DNA of 51,398 nucleotides. It comes from an uncultured Acidimicrobiales bacterium (GTDB lineage Bacteria; Actinomycetota; Acidimicrobiia; Acidimicrobiales; CADCTF01). Positions 15,112-23,288 of the stretch are shown here, one piece after another. The stretch lies in the NCBI GenBank assembly GCA_902805655.1, contig CADCTF010000109.1:1-51398 (forward strand), read 5' to 3'. The notes under the pieces are model-generated. The model saw only the letters and a program-made list of their open reading frames with translations, had not been told where the DNA came from and did not search any database. The translations under genes were made by a program, and so were the position numbers. Every line of letters starts with the position of its first letter. Positions within the stretch are counted from its first letter, which is position 1.

Positions 15112-16236
15112 ATGCGGCTGTACGACACGGCGCGTCGCTCCGTCGTGGCCTTCGAGCCGGACGAGCTCGTCACCATGTACACCTGCGGGATCACGCCGTA
15201 CGACGCCGCCCACCTCGGGCACGCGGCCGTCTATGTGACCTACGACGTGCTGCAGCGCCGGCTCCGCGACCTCGGCCACCGGACGCAGTGCGTGCGGAAC
15301 ATCACCGACATCGACGACCCGTTGTTCGCCAAGGCGAGGGACCTGGGCGTCCACTACCTCGATCTGGCCGCAGAGGAGATCAAGCGCTTCGACGAGGCCA
15401 TGGAAGCGCTTGGCCTGCTGCCGGCGTTCAGCGAGCCCCGGGCCACGTCTGCCATCGCCGACATCCTCGGGTTCATCGGGATGGTGCTGGACTCTGGGCA
15501 CGCCTACCAGGCCGGGGGGTCGGTCTACTTCAGCGTCGCCTCGTTCCCCGGCTTCGGCTCGGTGAGCGGCTACGACCGCCAGCAGATGCTCGCCTTCGCA
15601 GCCGAGCGCGGCGGCAACGTCGACGACCCGCACAAGCGCAACCCGCTCGACTTCGTGCTCTGGCAACCGTCGGCGCCCGACGAGCCGGCATGGGAGTCGC
15701 TCTGGGGGCCCGGGCGACCGGGCTGGCACATCGAGTGCTCGGCTCTGGCCCTTCGCGAGCTGGGGACGACGATCGACCTCCACGGCGGCGGCACCGACCT
15801 GATCTTCCCGCACCACGAGTGCGAGGCGGCGCAGTCCGAGACCGCCACCGGTTCCCCCTTCGTTCGCCACTGGATGCACGTGGCGATGGTCGGCCTCGGT
15901 GGCACGAAGATGTCCAAGTCGCTGGGCAACCTGGTGTTCGTGCACGACCTGCTCGAAGCGTGGGATCCGGGCGCCGTTCGCCTCGCCATCCTGGCTCACC
16001 ACTACCGCTTCGACTGGGAGTGGGACGACACCCTGATGCCCCGAGCCGCCCAGCGGCTGGACCGATGGAGGGTCGCGGGCGAGGGTGCCGGCGCGCTGGC
16101 CGAGGTGCGGGCTGCCCTGGACGACGACCTCGACACTCCCACGGCCCTGGCTGCCATCGACCAGGCTGCCGCCGCCGGTCTCGGGGTGTCCGAGGCCGCG
16201 GCGCTGCTCGGTGTGCCCGGCGCCGCCACGGCCTGA
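15112..16236 (+). CDS. mshC: L-cysteine:1D-myo-inositol 2-amino-2-deoxy-alpha-D-glucopyranoside ligase (mycothiol synthesis)
   Basis: MshC joins cysteine to GlcN-inositol, the third-to-last step to mycothiol. It is a shortened cysteinyl-tRNA synthetase homologue. Key evidence is CGITPYDAAHLGHA at the active site (CysRS has GPTVYD), the WGPGRPGWHIECSA zinc/cysteine pocket, GGGTDLIFPHHE, the MSKSLGNLV loop, and the lack of a full tRNA-binding C-terminal domain at about 374 residues. ATG 15112 gives the usual MRLYDT start; a GTG six bases upstream (15106) is an alternative. It implies a mycothiol-producing host. A CysS call is disfavoured by the ITPYD signature and length. Confidence 0.9.
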   Translation: MRLYDTARRSVVAFEPDELVTMYTCGITPYDAAHLGHAAVYVTYDVLQRRLRDLGHRTQCVRNITDIDDPLFAKARDLGVHYLDLAAEEIKRFDEAMEALGLLPAFSEPRATSAIADILGFIGMVLDSGHAYQAGGSVYFSVASFPGFGSVSGYDRQQMLAFAAERGGNVDDPHKRNPLDFVLWQPSAPDEPAWESLWGPGRPGWHIECSALALRELGTTIDLHGGGTDLIFPHHECEAAQSETATGSPFVRHWMHVAMVGLGGTKMSKSLGNLVFVHDLLEAWDPGAVRLAILAHHYRFDWEWDDTLMPRAAQRLDRWRVAGEGAGALAEVRAALDDDLDTPTALAAIDQAAAAGLGVSEAAALLGVPGAATA

Positions 16237-16321
16237 ACGAGGGGCGGCCTGCTCGAACAAGACCGGGCGGCTGCAGCACGGCCGAGGGCTGGAACACGGC
16301 GGAGGAAAAGAGGGCCACCAC

Positions 16322-16327
16322 TATCCT
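16322..16327 (+). promoter_or_regulatory. Candidate -10 element (TATCCT), leaderless start of thrS
   Basis: TATCCT ends six bases before ATG 16334. If transcription starts here, thrS has no leader and no room for a T-box. Confidence 0.5.
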
Positions 16328-16333
16328 CGCCGC

Positions 16334-18286
16334 ATGGCCGACTCGATCGTCATCCGACTGCCCGATGGTTCCGAGAAGGAGCTGGCGGCCGGTTCGACTG
16401 CGGCCGACGTCGCTCGTTCGATCGGGGCCCGCCTGGCCAAGGCGGCCATCGCTGCGAAGATCGACGGTGACGACGTCGACCTCGACACCCCCGTCCCCGG
16501 GGGGGCGGAGGTGGCCATCATCACCTCTGCGTCCGACGAGGGTCGCCACGTCCTGCGGCACTCCACCGCTCACGTCATGGCCCAGGCCGTCACGCAGCTC
16601 TGGCCGGGTGCCAAGTTCGCCATCGGTCCGCCGATCGAGCACGGCTTCTACTACGACTTCGAGCTGCCGGACGGTGCCACCTTCACCGAGGACGACCTCC
16701 TCCGCATCGAGGAGCGCATGCGGGAGATCACCGCCTCCGACCAGCGGTTCGTGCGGGAGGAGCACACGATCGAGGAGGGTCTCTCCCTTTTCGCCGACCA
16801 GCCGTACAAGCGCGAGATCATCGAGGGCGTCGACGCCGCCGAGGGCGCGGGCGATGGAGCGGTCACCGCGTATCGGAACTCCGACGACTTCGTCGACCTC
16901 TGCCGCGGCCCGCACGTCCCGTCGACGGGCCGCATCGGCTCCTTCAAGCTGATGAAGGTCGCCGCTGCGTACTGGCGGGGGGACGAGAAGCGCCAGCAGC
17001 TGCAGCGGATCTACGGCACGGCGTGGGAGGACGACAAGGCCCTCAAGGCCCACCTCACCTTCCTCGAGGAGGCGGAGAAGCGAGATCACCGCAAGCTGGG
17101 CGCAGAGCTCGACCTGTTCTCGTTCTCGCCTGAAGTCGGCAGCGGCCTCGCCCTCTACCACCCCAAGGGCGGCCTGGTGCGCAAGCTCATGGAGGACTAC
17201 AGCCGGGACGAGCACGAGGCCGGCGGCTACTCGTTCGTCTACACACCCCACCTCGCCAAGTCGGCGCTCTTCGAGAAGTCGGGGCACCTCGAGTGGTACG
17301 CCGAGGGCATGTACCCGCCGATGCAGCTCGACGAGGGTGCCGCCTACTACCCGAAGCCGATGAACTGCCCGATGCACATGCTGGTCTACAAGCACCAGCA
17401 GCGGTCGTACCGCGACCTGCCGCTGCGGCTGTTCGAGTTCGGCACGGTGTACCGCTACGAGAAGTCGGGCGTGGTGAACGGCCTGCTCCGGGCTCGGGGC
17501 TTCACCCAGGACGACTCCCACATCTTCTGCACGCCGGAGAACCTGGCCGACGAGCTCGGCAGCCTGCTGGCCTTCGTGATCCGGCTGCTCAAGACCTACG
17601 GCTTCGAAGACGTCGAGCCCGAGCTGGCCACCCGGCCGGAGAAGTTCATCGGCCGGCCCGAGGACTGGGATCGGGCCACGGACGCACTTCGCGAGGCCCT
17701 CGAGTCCGCAGCCATCCCGTACGTCGTGGCCGAGGGCGAGGGCGCCTTCTACGCCCCCAAGATCGACATCCACATCCGCGACGCGATCGGCCGCCGGTGG
17801 CAGATGTCGACCATCCAGGTCGACTTCCAGCTCGCCGAGCGCTTCGACCTCGAGTTCGTCGGTGCCGACAACCAGCGCCATCGGCCCCATGTCATCCACC
17901 GGGCGCTGTTCGGGTCGTTCGACCGCTTCTTCGGGATGTTCCTCGAGCACACGGCCGGCAACTTCCCCGCCTGGCTGGCGCCCGTGCAGGCAAGGGTGCT
18001 GCCGGTCAGCGACGAGCACCACGCGTACGCGGTGCGCATCGTGGATCGCCTGAAGGCGGACGGCTTCCGGGTGGACTACGCCGCGCCGGACGAGCAGCTC
18101 GGCGCGCGGGTGCGCAAGGCGAAGATGGAGAAGCTCCCGTACGTCCTGGTGGTGGGCGGTGACGATGTGGAGCACGGCACGGTCGGGGTCAACAAGCGCG
18201 GGGAGAACCGGCCCGTGCGAGGGGTCGCCGTCGACGACTTCGCGACCCAGCTCCGCGCTGAGGTCGACGCCCGCATCGCGACCTGA
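16334..18286 (+). CDS. thrS: Threonyl-tRNA synthetase
   Basis: This enzyme charges tRNA-Thr. The 650-residue protein has an N-terminal TGS domain (about 1-62, RLPDGSEKELAAGSTAADVA), an editing domain with RHSTAHVMAQAV near 75, a class II core with MNCPMHMLVYK (zinc Cys and active-site residues) and FEFGTVYRYEKSG, and a C-terminal anticodon domain. The frame is open upstream, but ATG 16334 matches the family N-terminus and follows a -10-like TATCCT. The stop overlaps the next ATG by one base. From memory, thrS followed by a HIT gene and the PIM genes is also the M. tuberculosis order. Confidence 0.97.
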   Translation: MADSIVIRLPDGSEKELAAGSTAADVARSIGARLAKAAIAAKIDGDDVDLDTPVPGGAEVAIITSASDEGRHVLRHSTAHVMAQAVTQLWPGAKFAIGPPIEHGFYYDFELPDGATFTEDDLLRIEERMREITASDQRFVREEHTIEEGLSLFADQPYKREIIEGVDAAEGAGDGAVTAYRNSDDFVDLCRGPHVPSTGRIGSFKLMKVAAAYWRGDEKRQQLQRIYGTAWEDDKALKAHLTFLEEAEKRDHRKLGAELDLFSFSPEVGSGLALYHPKGGLVRKLMEDYSRDEHEAGGYSFVYTPHLAKSALFEKSGHLEWYAEGMYPPMQLDEGAAYYPKPMNCPMHMLVYKHQQRSYRDLPLRLFEFGTVYRYEKSGVVNGLLRARGFTQDDSHIFCTPENLADELGSLLAFVIRLLKTYGFEDVEPELATRPEKFIGRPEDWDRATDALREALESAAIPYVVAEGEGAFYAPKIDIHIRDAIGRRWQMSTIQVDFQLAERFDLEFVGADNQRHRPHVIHRALFGSFDRFFGMFLEHTAGNFPAWLAPVQARVLPVSDEHHAYAVRIVDRLKADGFRVDYAAPDEQLGARVRKAKMEKLPYVLVVGGDDVEHGTVGVNKRGENRPVRGVAVDDFATQLRAEVDARIAT

Positions 18287-18798
18287 TGCCGCTCGAACAC
18301 CTGTGGGCCGGCTGGCGCAGCGCGTACGTGGGCGGTGCCGGGCAGCACGGTCCGGGCGACGAAGGCTGCGTCTTCTGTCGGATCCTCGCGAGCGATGACA
18401 CCGACGAAGCCAGGCGGGTGCTGTGGCGGGGTACGCAGGCGGTGGCGATGCTCAACGCCTTCCCGTACTCCACCGGGCACCTCATGGTCATGCCGCTTCG
18501 CCACGTGGGCGAGCTCGAAGAGCTGACGGCGGAGGAGGCCCAGGAGGTCTGGGCGGCCGTCACCGAAGGAGTGGTCGCGCTCAAGAGCGCGTTCCGGCCG
18601 GACGGCATCAACGTGGGCGCCAACCTGGGGCGATCGGCCGGCGCCGGCGTTCCCGGTCACTTCCACGTGCACGTGCTCCCGCGCTGGAGCGGCGACACCA
18701 ACTTCATGACGACCGTGGCGGACACCCGGGTGCTGCCCGAGTCGATGGGCGACACGTGGGACAAGGTCACGTCGGCGTGGCCACCGGCCGGCCGGTAG
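18286..18798 (+). CDS. HIT-family nucleotide hydrolase/phosphorylase (Ap4A phosphorylase-like)
   Basis: This 170-residue histidine-triad protein probably acts on diadenosine polyphosphates or adenylyl conjugates. The triad is H125-F-H127-V-H129 in GHFHVHVLPRW, with an upstream C28-V-F-C31 pair that could bind zinc, and the NAFPYSTGHLMVMPLRH block typical of the actinobacterial Rv2613c-like group. It overlaps the thrS stop by one base. Its place between thrS and the PIM genes matches mycobacteria. Exact substrate is not shown by the sequence. Confidence 0.92.
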   Translation: MPLEHLWAGWRSAYVGGAGQHGPGDEGCVFCRILASDDTDEARRVLWRGTQAVAMLNAFPYSTGHLMVMPLRHVGELEELTAEEAQEVWAAVTEGVVALKSAFRPDGINVGANLGRSAGAGVPGHFHVHVLPRWSGDTNFMTTVADTRVLPESMGDTWDKVTSAWPPAGR

Positions 18799-18801
18799 CG
18801 T
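18796..18801 (+). promoter_or_regulatory. Candidate -10 element (TAGCGT), leaderless start
   Basis: TAGCGT spans the HIT gene stop codon (TAG) and ends six bases before GTG 18808, with no Shine-Dalgarno sequence between. Confidence 0.5.
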
Positions 18802-18807
18802 CGCTCC

Positions 18808-19371
18808 GTGCCCGACCCGTCAGCCCCCGAGACATCGGACAACCGCCCCGCCGACACCGAGCACCTCGACGAGCTGCCCGACGATCTCGTCGCCCACGGC
18901 TACGTCGGCCCGTACACCTTTCCTGACAACAAGCGGCGCCGGATACCCGGGTTCATGTACCTGGCCGTGGGCGCCGCCTGCCTCGCCACCTGGGCGCTCG
19001 CCGGAGGGTCCAGCGTGCTGGTCAACCGGGGGTTCGCGATCCTCGGTGCGGCACTCGTCGTCGTGGGCGCCTACCACGTGCTGGCCGCGTATCCGCTTCG
19101 CATCGACGAGACGGATGCGCTGGCCTCCGCCGGCAGGGAGGTCGGCTTCGCGGTGGGGCATGCCTCGGCCCAGCTCGGATGGCGTGGCCTCCGAAGCCGC
19201 CCGACGTGGCGCATCCTGCTGTACTCGGCCGACGAACCTCCGGCCAAGCGGGGCCTGGTGCTGGTCGACGGTGTCGACGGTTCGGTGGTGGCTCACTTCG
19301 TGGAGGACAACCCCGAGGACTGGAGTGAGTACACGAGCGCCGAGATCGCCGGACGGCACTCGCCCGAATAG
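18808..19371 (+). CDS. Small membrane protein of unknown function
   Basis: This 187-residue protein is not recognised. The first ~50 residues are acidic and polar (HLDELPDDLVAHGYVGPYTFPDN), followed by two adjacent hydrophobic segments (FMYLAVGAACLATWALAGG; FAILGAALVVVGAYHVLAAY) forming a hairpin, and then a soluble ~100-residue C-terminal domain (WRILLYSADEPPAKRGLVLVDGVDG). Both ends would be on the same side of the membrane, probably cytoplasmic. It starts at GTG 18808 and converges on the EF-G-like gene, 28 bases between the stops. Confidence 0.8.
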   Translation: MPDPSAPETSDNRPADTEHLDELPDDLVAHGYVGPYTFPDNKRRRIPGFMYLAVGAACLATWALAGGSSVLVNRGFAILGAALVVVGAYHVLAAYPLRIDETDALASAGREVGFAVGHASAQLGWRGLRSRPTWRILLYSADEPPAKRGLVLVDGVDGSVVAHFVEDNPEDWSEYTSAEIAGRHSPE

Positions 19372-19399
19372 CGGGCATGGACCCCCGACGAGCTGCGAG

Positions 19400-21469
19400 T
19401 CAGGTCCGCACGCGATGGATGACCCCATCGACCAGGTGGGAGGGCAGCACGTCGTAGTGGCTGTGCGTGGCCTTGAAGCTGCCTCGTCCGCTGGTGAGCG
19501 AGCGGAGGTCGATGGCGTAGCGCTGCAGCTCGGAGGTGGGGACGAGCGCCTCCACCACCTGGTCCCGGCGCGAGCCGGCCTCGGCCGCAGTGCCCAGCAC
19601 ACGGGCCCGCCGGGCGTTGAGGTCACCCAGCACGTCGCCTTGCGCGGCGAACGGCACGGTCACGCTGACCCGTGACATCGGCTCCAGCACGGTGGTGCCG
19701 GCTCCGGCCAGCGCCTGCTGAAGGGCGAGCGACCCGGCCGTGCGGAAGCTCATCTCCGAGGAGTCGACCGCGTGATATCTCCCGTCGACGAGGGTGACGC
19801 GCAGGTCGACCACGGGGAAGCCGTGTGGCCCGCCGGCGGCCATGGCGTCGCGGACGCCTCGCTCGACCGCCGGGATGAACTGGCGCGGGATCGCGCCGCC
19901 GACGACGCGGTCGACGAACTCGAACCCGGCGCCTCGCTCGAGCGGCTCGACCTCGATCCTGCACACACCGAACTGGCCGTGACCGCCGCTCTGCTTCTTG
20001 TGACGGCCCTCGGCGCGCACCGTAGCGGTGACGGTCTCGCGGTACGGCAACCGCACGTCCTCGCGAACGACCTCGACCCCTGCCTTGCGCTGCAGGCGCT
20101 CGAGAGCCACCTGGAGGTGCGTCTCCCCCATGCCCGAGAGCAGCGTCTGGTGCGTCTCGTCGTCGCGCTGCACCCGCAGGGCGAGATCCTCCTCCTCCAG
20201 GCGGTGGAGGGCGGTCATGAGCTTCTCCTCGTCCGCCCTGGAACGCGGGGTGACGGCGATCGTGAACGTCGGGTCGGGCGGTTCGGGGCGGGAAACGACG
20301 ACCGGCATCGCGCGCGGCGCCAACGTGTCACCCGATGCCGCGCCCAGCTTGGCCACCGCCACCAGATCCCCGGCCACGACCGACTCGACCGGCTCGTGCT
20401 CCTTGCCGCGCAGGGTGAATATCGAGTGCAGCCGTTCCTCTGCGCGAGTGCGCGGGTTCACGAGCACGGTGTCGGGGCGAAGGGTGCCCGACACGACCTT
20501 GAGCAGGGAGATGCGGCCGACATGGCGATCGGTGATGGTCTTCCAGACGAACGCCAACGGTGGGCCGTCGGGATCGCACGTGACCTCGTGCAGGCTGTCA
20601 CCGGCCTCGACGAGAACGGGTGGCCGCTTCGTCGGCGCCGGCCCGATCTCGCAGATGAAGCGGGTCAGCTGGTCGACCCCGACGTCGCGAAGGGCGGAGC
20701 CGCAGATGACGGGGAAGGCCTCGCCGGCGGCGACAGAGGCGGCCAGCGTTCGCTCCAGCTCGTCGGCGGTCGGTACGTCGCCGTCGAGGTACCGCTCCAG
20801 CAGCTCCTCGTCCTGCTCCACGATGCCCTCGACGAGCGTGTCGTGCACCTCGTGCTCACGGCTGGCCATCTCCGGCGGGATGCGGCCCTCGTGGTGGTGG
20901 CCGTGGTCGTCGTCGTAGACGATGGCGGTGTCCGTGAGGAGGTCGGCGACGCCCGACAGCTCCGCCGCCTCACCCAGCGGCAGCTCGAGCGGTGCCACCC
21001 CGGGACCGAAGGCGGCGCGCAGCTGGTCGAGGGTGCGGTCGAAGGAGGCTCGGTCGCGGTCCTCCTTGTTGACGAAGATCATCCTCGGCACCCCGAGCTC
21101 CTCGGCGAGGCTCCAGGCTGCCTCCGTCTGGGCCTCCACCCCGTCGACGGCGCTGACCACCACGACCGCCAGGTCTGCGACCCGAAGCGCGACCGCCACC
21201 TCGGGGAGGAGGTCGACGAAGCCGGGGCAGTCGAGCACGTTGATCTTGTGGCCATCGTGCTCGAAGGCGGCCAGGGCCACGCCTGTCGACATCCCTCGTC
21301 GGATCGCCTCCGGCTCGTGGTCGCACACGGTCGTGCCGTCCTCGACCCGGCCCTGGCGAGCGACGGATCCTGACGTGAAGAGCAGTGCTTCGGCCAGTGT
21401 GGTCTTGCCCGCGCCTCCGTGGCCGACCAAGGCGACGTTGCGGATCCGGTCGGGTGGGTAGCTCTTCAC
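19400..21469 (-). CDS. Elongation factor G-like GTPase (EF-G2/FusA2 type)
   Basis: This 689-residue translational GTPase has EF-G domain order: P-loop GHGGAGKT (16-23), switch II DCPGF (80-84), NKED (134-137), then domains II-V with RVQRDDETHQTLLSGMGETHLQV and the C-terminal GRGSFKATHSHYD. Canonical EF-G has DTPGH, where the His is catalytic; here it is Phe84, as in other FusA2-type paralogues that replace it. A histidine-rich patch (DDDHGHHHEG) interrupts domain G. GTG 21469 is chosen because GGAGG lies five bases upstream; a longer open frame is not supported. Its role is not established. Confidence 0.92.
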   Translation of the reverse strand: MKSYPPDRIRNVALVGHGGAGKTTLAEALLFTSGSVARQGRVEDGTTVCDHEPEAIRRGMSTGVALAAFEHDGHKINVLDCPGFVDLLPEVAVALRVADLAVVVVSAVDGVEAQTEAAWSLAEELGVPRMIFVNKEDRDRASFDRTLDQLRAAFGPGVAPLELPLGEAAELSGVADLLTDTAIVYDDDHGHHHEGRIPPEMASREHEVHDTLVEGIVEQDEELLERYLDGDVPTADELERTLAASVAAGEAFPVICGSALRDVGVDQLTRFICEIGPAPTKRPPVLVEAGDSLHEVTCDPDGPPLAFVWKTITDRHVGRISLLKVVSGTLRPDTVLVNPRTRAEERLHSIFTLRGKEHEPVESVVAGDLVAVAKLGAASGDTLAPRAMPVVVSRPEPPDPTFTIAVTPRSRADEEKLMTALHRLEEEDLALRVQRDDETHQTLLSGMGETHLQVALERLQRKAGVEVVREDVRLPYRETVTATVRAEGRHKKQSGGHGQFGVCRIEVEPLERGAGFEFVDRVVGGAIPRQFIPAVERGVRDAMAAGGPHGFPVVDLRVTLVDGRYHAVDSSEMSFRTAGSLALQQALAGAGTTVLEPMSRVSVTVPFAAQGDVLGDLNARRARVLGTAAEAGSRRDQVVEALVPTSELQRYAIDLRSLTSGRGSFKATHSHYDVLPSHLVDGVIHRVRT

Positions 21470-21519
21470 GTGCACCTCCGCAGGACGGAGCGGTTCGGGC
21501 CTTTCGACCCCTGTACACC

Positions 21520-21525
21520 ATCGTA
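21520..21525 (-). promoter_or_regulatory. Candidate -10 element (TACGAT) of the EF-G-like gene
   Basis: TACGAT on the minus strand lies about 50 bases upstream of GTG 21469, giving a leadered transcript with a GGAGG ribosome site. A plus-strand TACCGT at 21540-21545 could serve the divergent pgsA gene, which has GAGGAG before its start. Confidence 0.35.
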
Positions 21526-21584
21526 ACCACGGGCGGTGGTACCGTGACGGGTGATCACGAACCCCTTCGAGGAGCGATCTACCT

Positions 21585-22337
21585 GTGTTTGACGGACACT
21601 GGCGGGCCGGCGTAGAGGTCGGTGTGAAGCCGGTCGGCTCCGCGCTGCACCGTGCCGGTGTCACCGCCGACCAGCTCACCGGCGCCGGTCTGGCGATGGC
21701 CGGCGTTGCCGCAGTCGTCATCGGGTCCGGTCATCTGCGCTGGGGTGTCGTGCTGCTCGCGCTCGCCGCCGTGCCCGACCTGCTCGACGGTGCCGTGGCG
21801 AAGGTGGCCGGCACCTCGTCGCCCCGGGGCGCGTTCTTCGACTCGGTGGCCGACCGTGTCACCGACACGCTGATCCTGGGCGGCATCGCCTGGCACCTGG
21901 CCATCACCGACGGTGGCCTGGCCCCGATGCTGGCCTTCGCCGTCCTCGGCTCCAGCACCCTCATCTCCTACGAGCGGGCCAAGGCCGAGGCGCTCGGTTA
22001 CGCCGCCAAGGGCGGCCTGATGGAGCGCGCCGAGCGCATCATCGCCATCGGCATCGGCCTCGCGTTCCCGGTGCTCCTCCAGCCCATCCTGTGGTTGATG
22101 CTCGCTCTGACCCTCTTCACCGCCGGCCAGCGGTTCTTGAAGGTCTGGCGTCAGGCCAGCGTGGCCCGTCCGATCGAGCGGTCGGACACCCGGGCCGCCG
22201 TCCGGTTCCGTGCGTGGCGCGACGCCACGGCTGAGCGCTCGACCGACTGGACGTCCGGCGCCATGTGGCGAGCTCGGCGTGAGGGTCCGCGCACCGGCCG
22301 GTCCACGCACCGCCGCGCCGGCGCCCGCCGCCCGTAG
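21585..22337 (+). CDS. pgsA: CDP-alcohol phosphatidyltransferase, probable phosphatidylinositol phosphate synthase
   Basis: This 250-residue membrane enzyme joins CDP-diacylglycerol to an inositol phosphate acceptor, the first step towards phosphatidylinositol. The family motif is visible as DLLDGAVAKV ... PRGAFFDSVADR near residues 65-91, with all four aspartates present; Lys replaces the usual Arg of the DGxxAR element. About five further hydrophobic segments follow, and the C-terminal 50 residues are basic. GTG 21585 follows GAGGAG. It is the first of three genes ending in pimA, which favours inositol over glycerol phosphate as acceptor. Confidence 0.88.
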   Translation: MFDGHWRAGVEVGVKPVGSALHRAGVTADQLTGAGLAMAGVAAVVIGSGHLRWGVVLLALAAVPDLLDGAVAKVAGTSSPRGAFFDSVADRVTDTLILGGIAWHLAITDGGLAPMLAFAVLGSSTLISYERAKAEALGYAAKGGLMERAERIIAIGIGLAFPVLLQPILWLMLALTLFTAGQRFLKVWRQASVARPIERSDTRAAVRFRAWRDATAERSTDWTSGAMWRARREGPRTGRSTHRRAGARRP

Positions 22338-22360
22338 CCGCTCCGCCGCTCGCCTGGCCC

Positions 22361-23284
22361 GTGGGCTCGTTGCGCGCTCGCGCGCCGTACTTCGGCTATC
22401 GCGCCGCAGCCGCAGTGGCCAACGTGCTGCCCGGGCCGGTCGCGAGTGTGCTCGCCCGGGTCGCAGGGACGGTGCTGCCGTATGCCGTGCCTTCCCGGCG
22501 AGCCATGTTGGCCCGCCACCTGCGGCGCACCACCGGGCGGGACCTCCAAGGGCTCGCACTCGAATGGCAGCTGCAGCGGGCCTTCGGGTCCTACGCCCGG
22601 TACTGGATGGAGTCGTTCCGGCTCGCCCGCACCACGCCGGCCGAGCTCGAGAGCGGCATGTCGTGGGAGGGCCTCGAGAACTTCGAGGAGGCCAAGGCTC
22701 GTGGCTTCGGCGTGATCATGGCCATGCCGCACCTGGGTGGGTGGGACTTCGGCGGCGCCTGGCTGGCGTCCGTCGGGCATCCCGCCACCGTGGTGGTGGA
22801 GGCGCTCGAGCCGCCTGAGCTCTTCGAGTGGTTCGCCGGGCTGCGTCGCTCTCTCGGGCTCACCGTCGTGCCGCACGGTGCCAGGGCCGGTGCCGAGGTG
22901 CTGCGAGCGCTACGGGCCAACCAGCTCGTCGGCCTGGTGTGCGATCGGGACCTCGAGGGCAACGGGGTGGAGGTCGAGCTCTTCGGTGAGCGCACCACCT
23001 TGCCGGCCGGTCCGGCGACGCTCGCGCTGCGCACCGGCGCGGCGCTGCTGCCGACGACCGTGTACTTCGAGGGCCGAGGGCATCGAGGCGTGGTGCGCCC
23101 GCCCGTGCCGGCCGAGCGCCGAGGCAGCTTCCGGGAGGACGTGCGTCGGGTGACCCAGGCGTTGGCCCACGAGCTGGAGGCCATGATCCGCGCCGCCCCC
23201 GAGCAGTGGCACGTGCTGCAGCCGAACTGGCCGAGCGACCGCGAGGCGGACGGGGCGGTCACCGGCCGAGCCCCGGTAGCCTGA
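22361..23284 (+). CDS. patA: Phosphatidylinositol mannoside acyltransferase (LpxL/HtrB family)
   Basis: The 307-residue membrane-associated acyltransferase transfers a fatty acyl chain to the mannose of PIM1/PIM2. The catalytic HX4D motif is H-L-G-G-W-D in AMPHLGGWDFGG (near 125-135). It then has RDLEGNGVEVELFG and GAALLPTTVYFEGRG, typical of the lauroyl/myristoyl-transferase fold. Start is GTG 22361, 23 bases after pgsA. Order pgsA-patA-pimA is that of the mycobacterial PIM operon. A Gram-negative lipid A role is excluded by context. Confidence 0.92.
   Translation: MGSLRARAPYFGYRAAAAVANVLPGPVASVLARVAGTVLPYAVPSRRAMLARHLRRTTGRDLQGLALEWQLQRAFGSYARYWMESFRLARTTPAELESGMSWEGLENFEEAKARGFGVIMAMPHLGGWDFGGAWLASVGHPATVVVEALEPPELFEWFAGLRRSLGLTVVPHGARAGAEVLRALRANQLVGLVCDRDLEGNGVEVELFGERTTLPAGPATLALRTGAALLPTTVYFEGRGHRGVVRPPVPAERRGSFREDVRRVTQALAHELEAMIRAAPEQWHVLQPNWPSDREADGAVTGRAPVA
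23277..23282 (+). promoter_or_regulatory. Candidate -10 element (TAGCCT), leaderless start of pimA
   Basis: TAGCCT lies in the last codons of patA and ends six bases before GTG 23289. This spacing supports 23289 over the GTG three bases upstream. Confidence 0.45.
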
Positions 23285-23288
23285 CGTG

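Noticed and set aside
15112-16236. Cysteinyl-tRNA synthetase
   Set aside because: The active-site CGITPYD signature and short C-terminus are those of MshC.
16237-16333. T-box leader in front of thrS
   Set aside because: Only 97 bases are available, no T-box consensus was seen, and a -10-like TATCCT lies six bases before the start.
15530-18175. 881-codon open frame antisense to mshC and thrS
   Set aside because: It lies opposite two clearly identified genes and its translation is Arg/Gly/Val/Leu-rich with no domain; such frames are expected in GC-rich DNA.
21470-21721. N-terminal extension of the EF-G-like protein
   Set aside because: It runs into the divergent pgsA gene; GTG 21469 has GGAGG at the right distance and starts at the GTPase domain.
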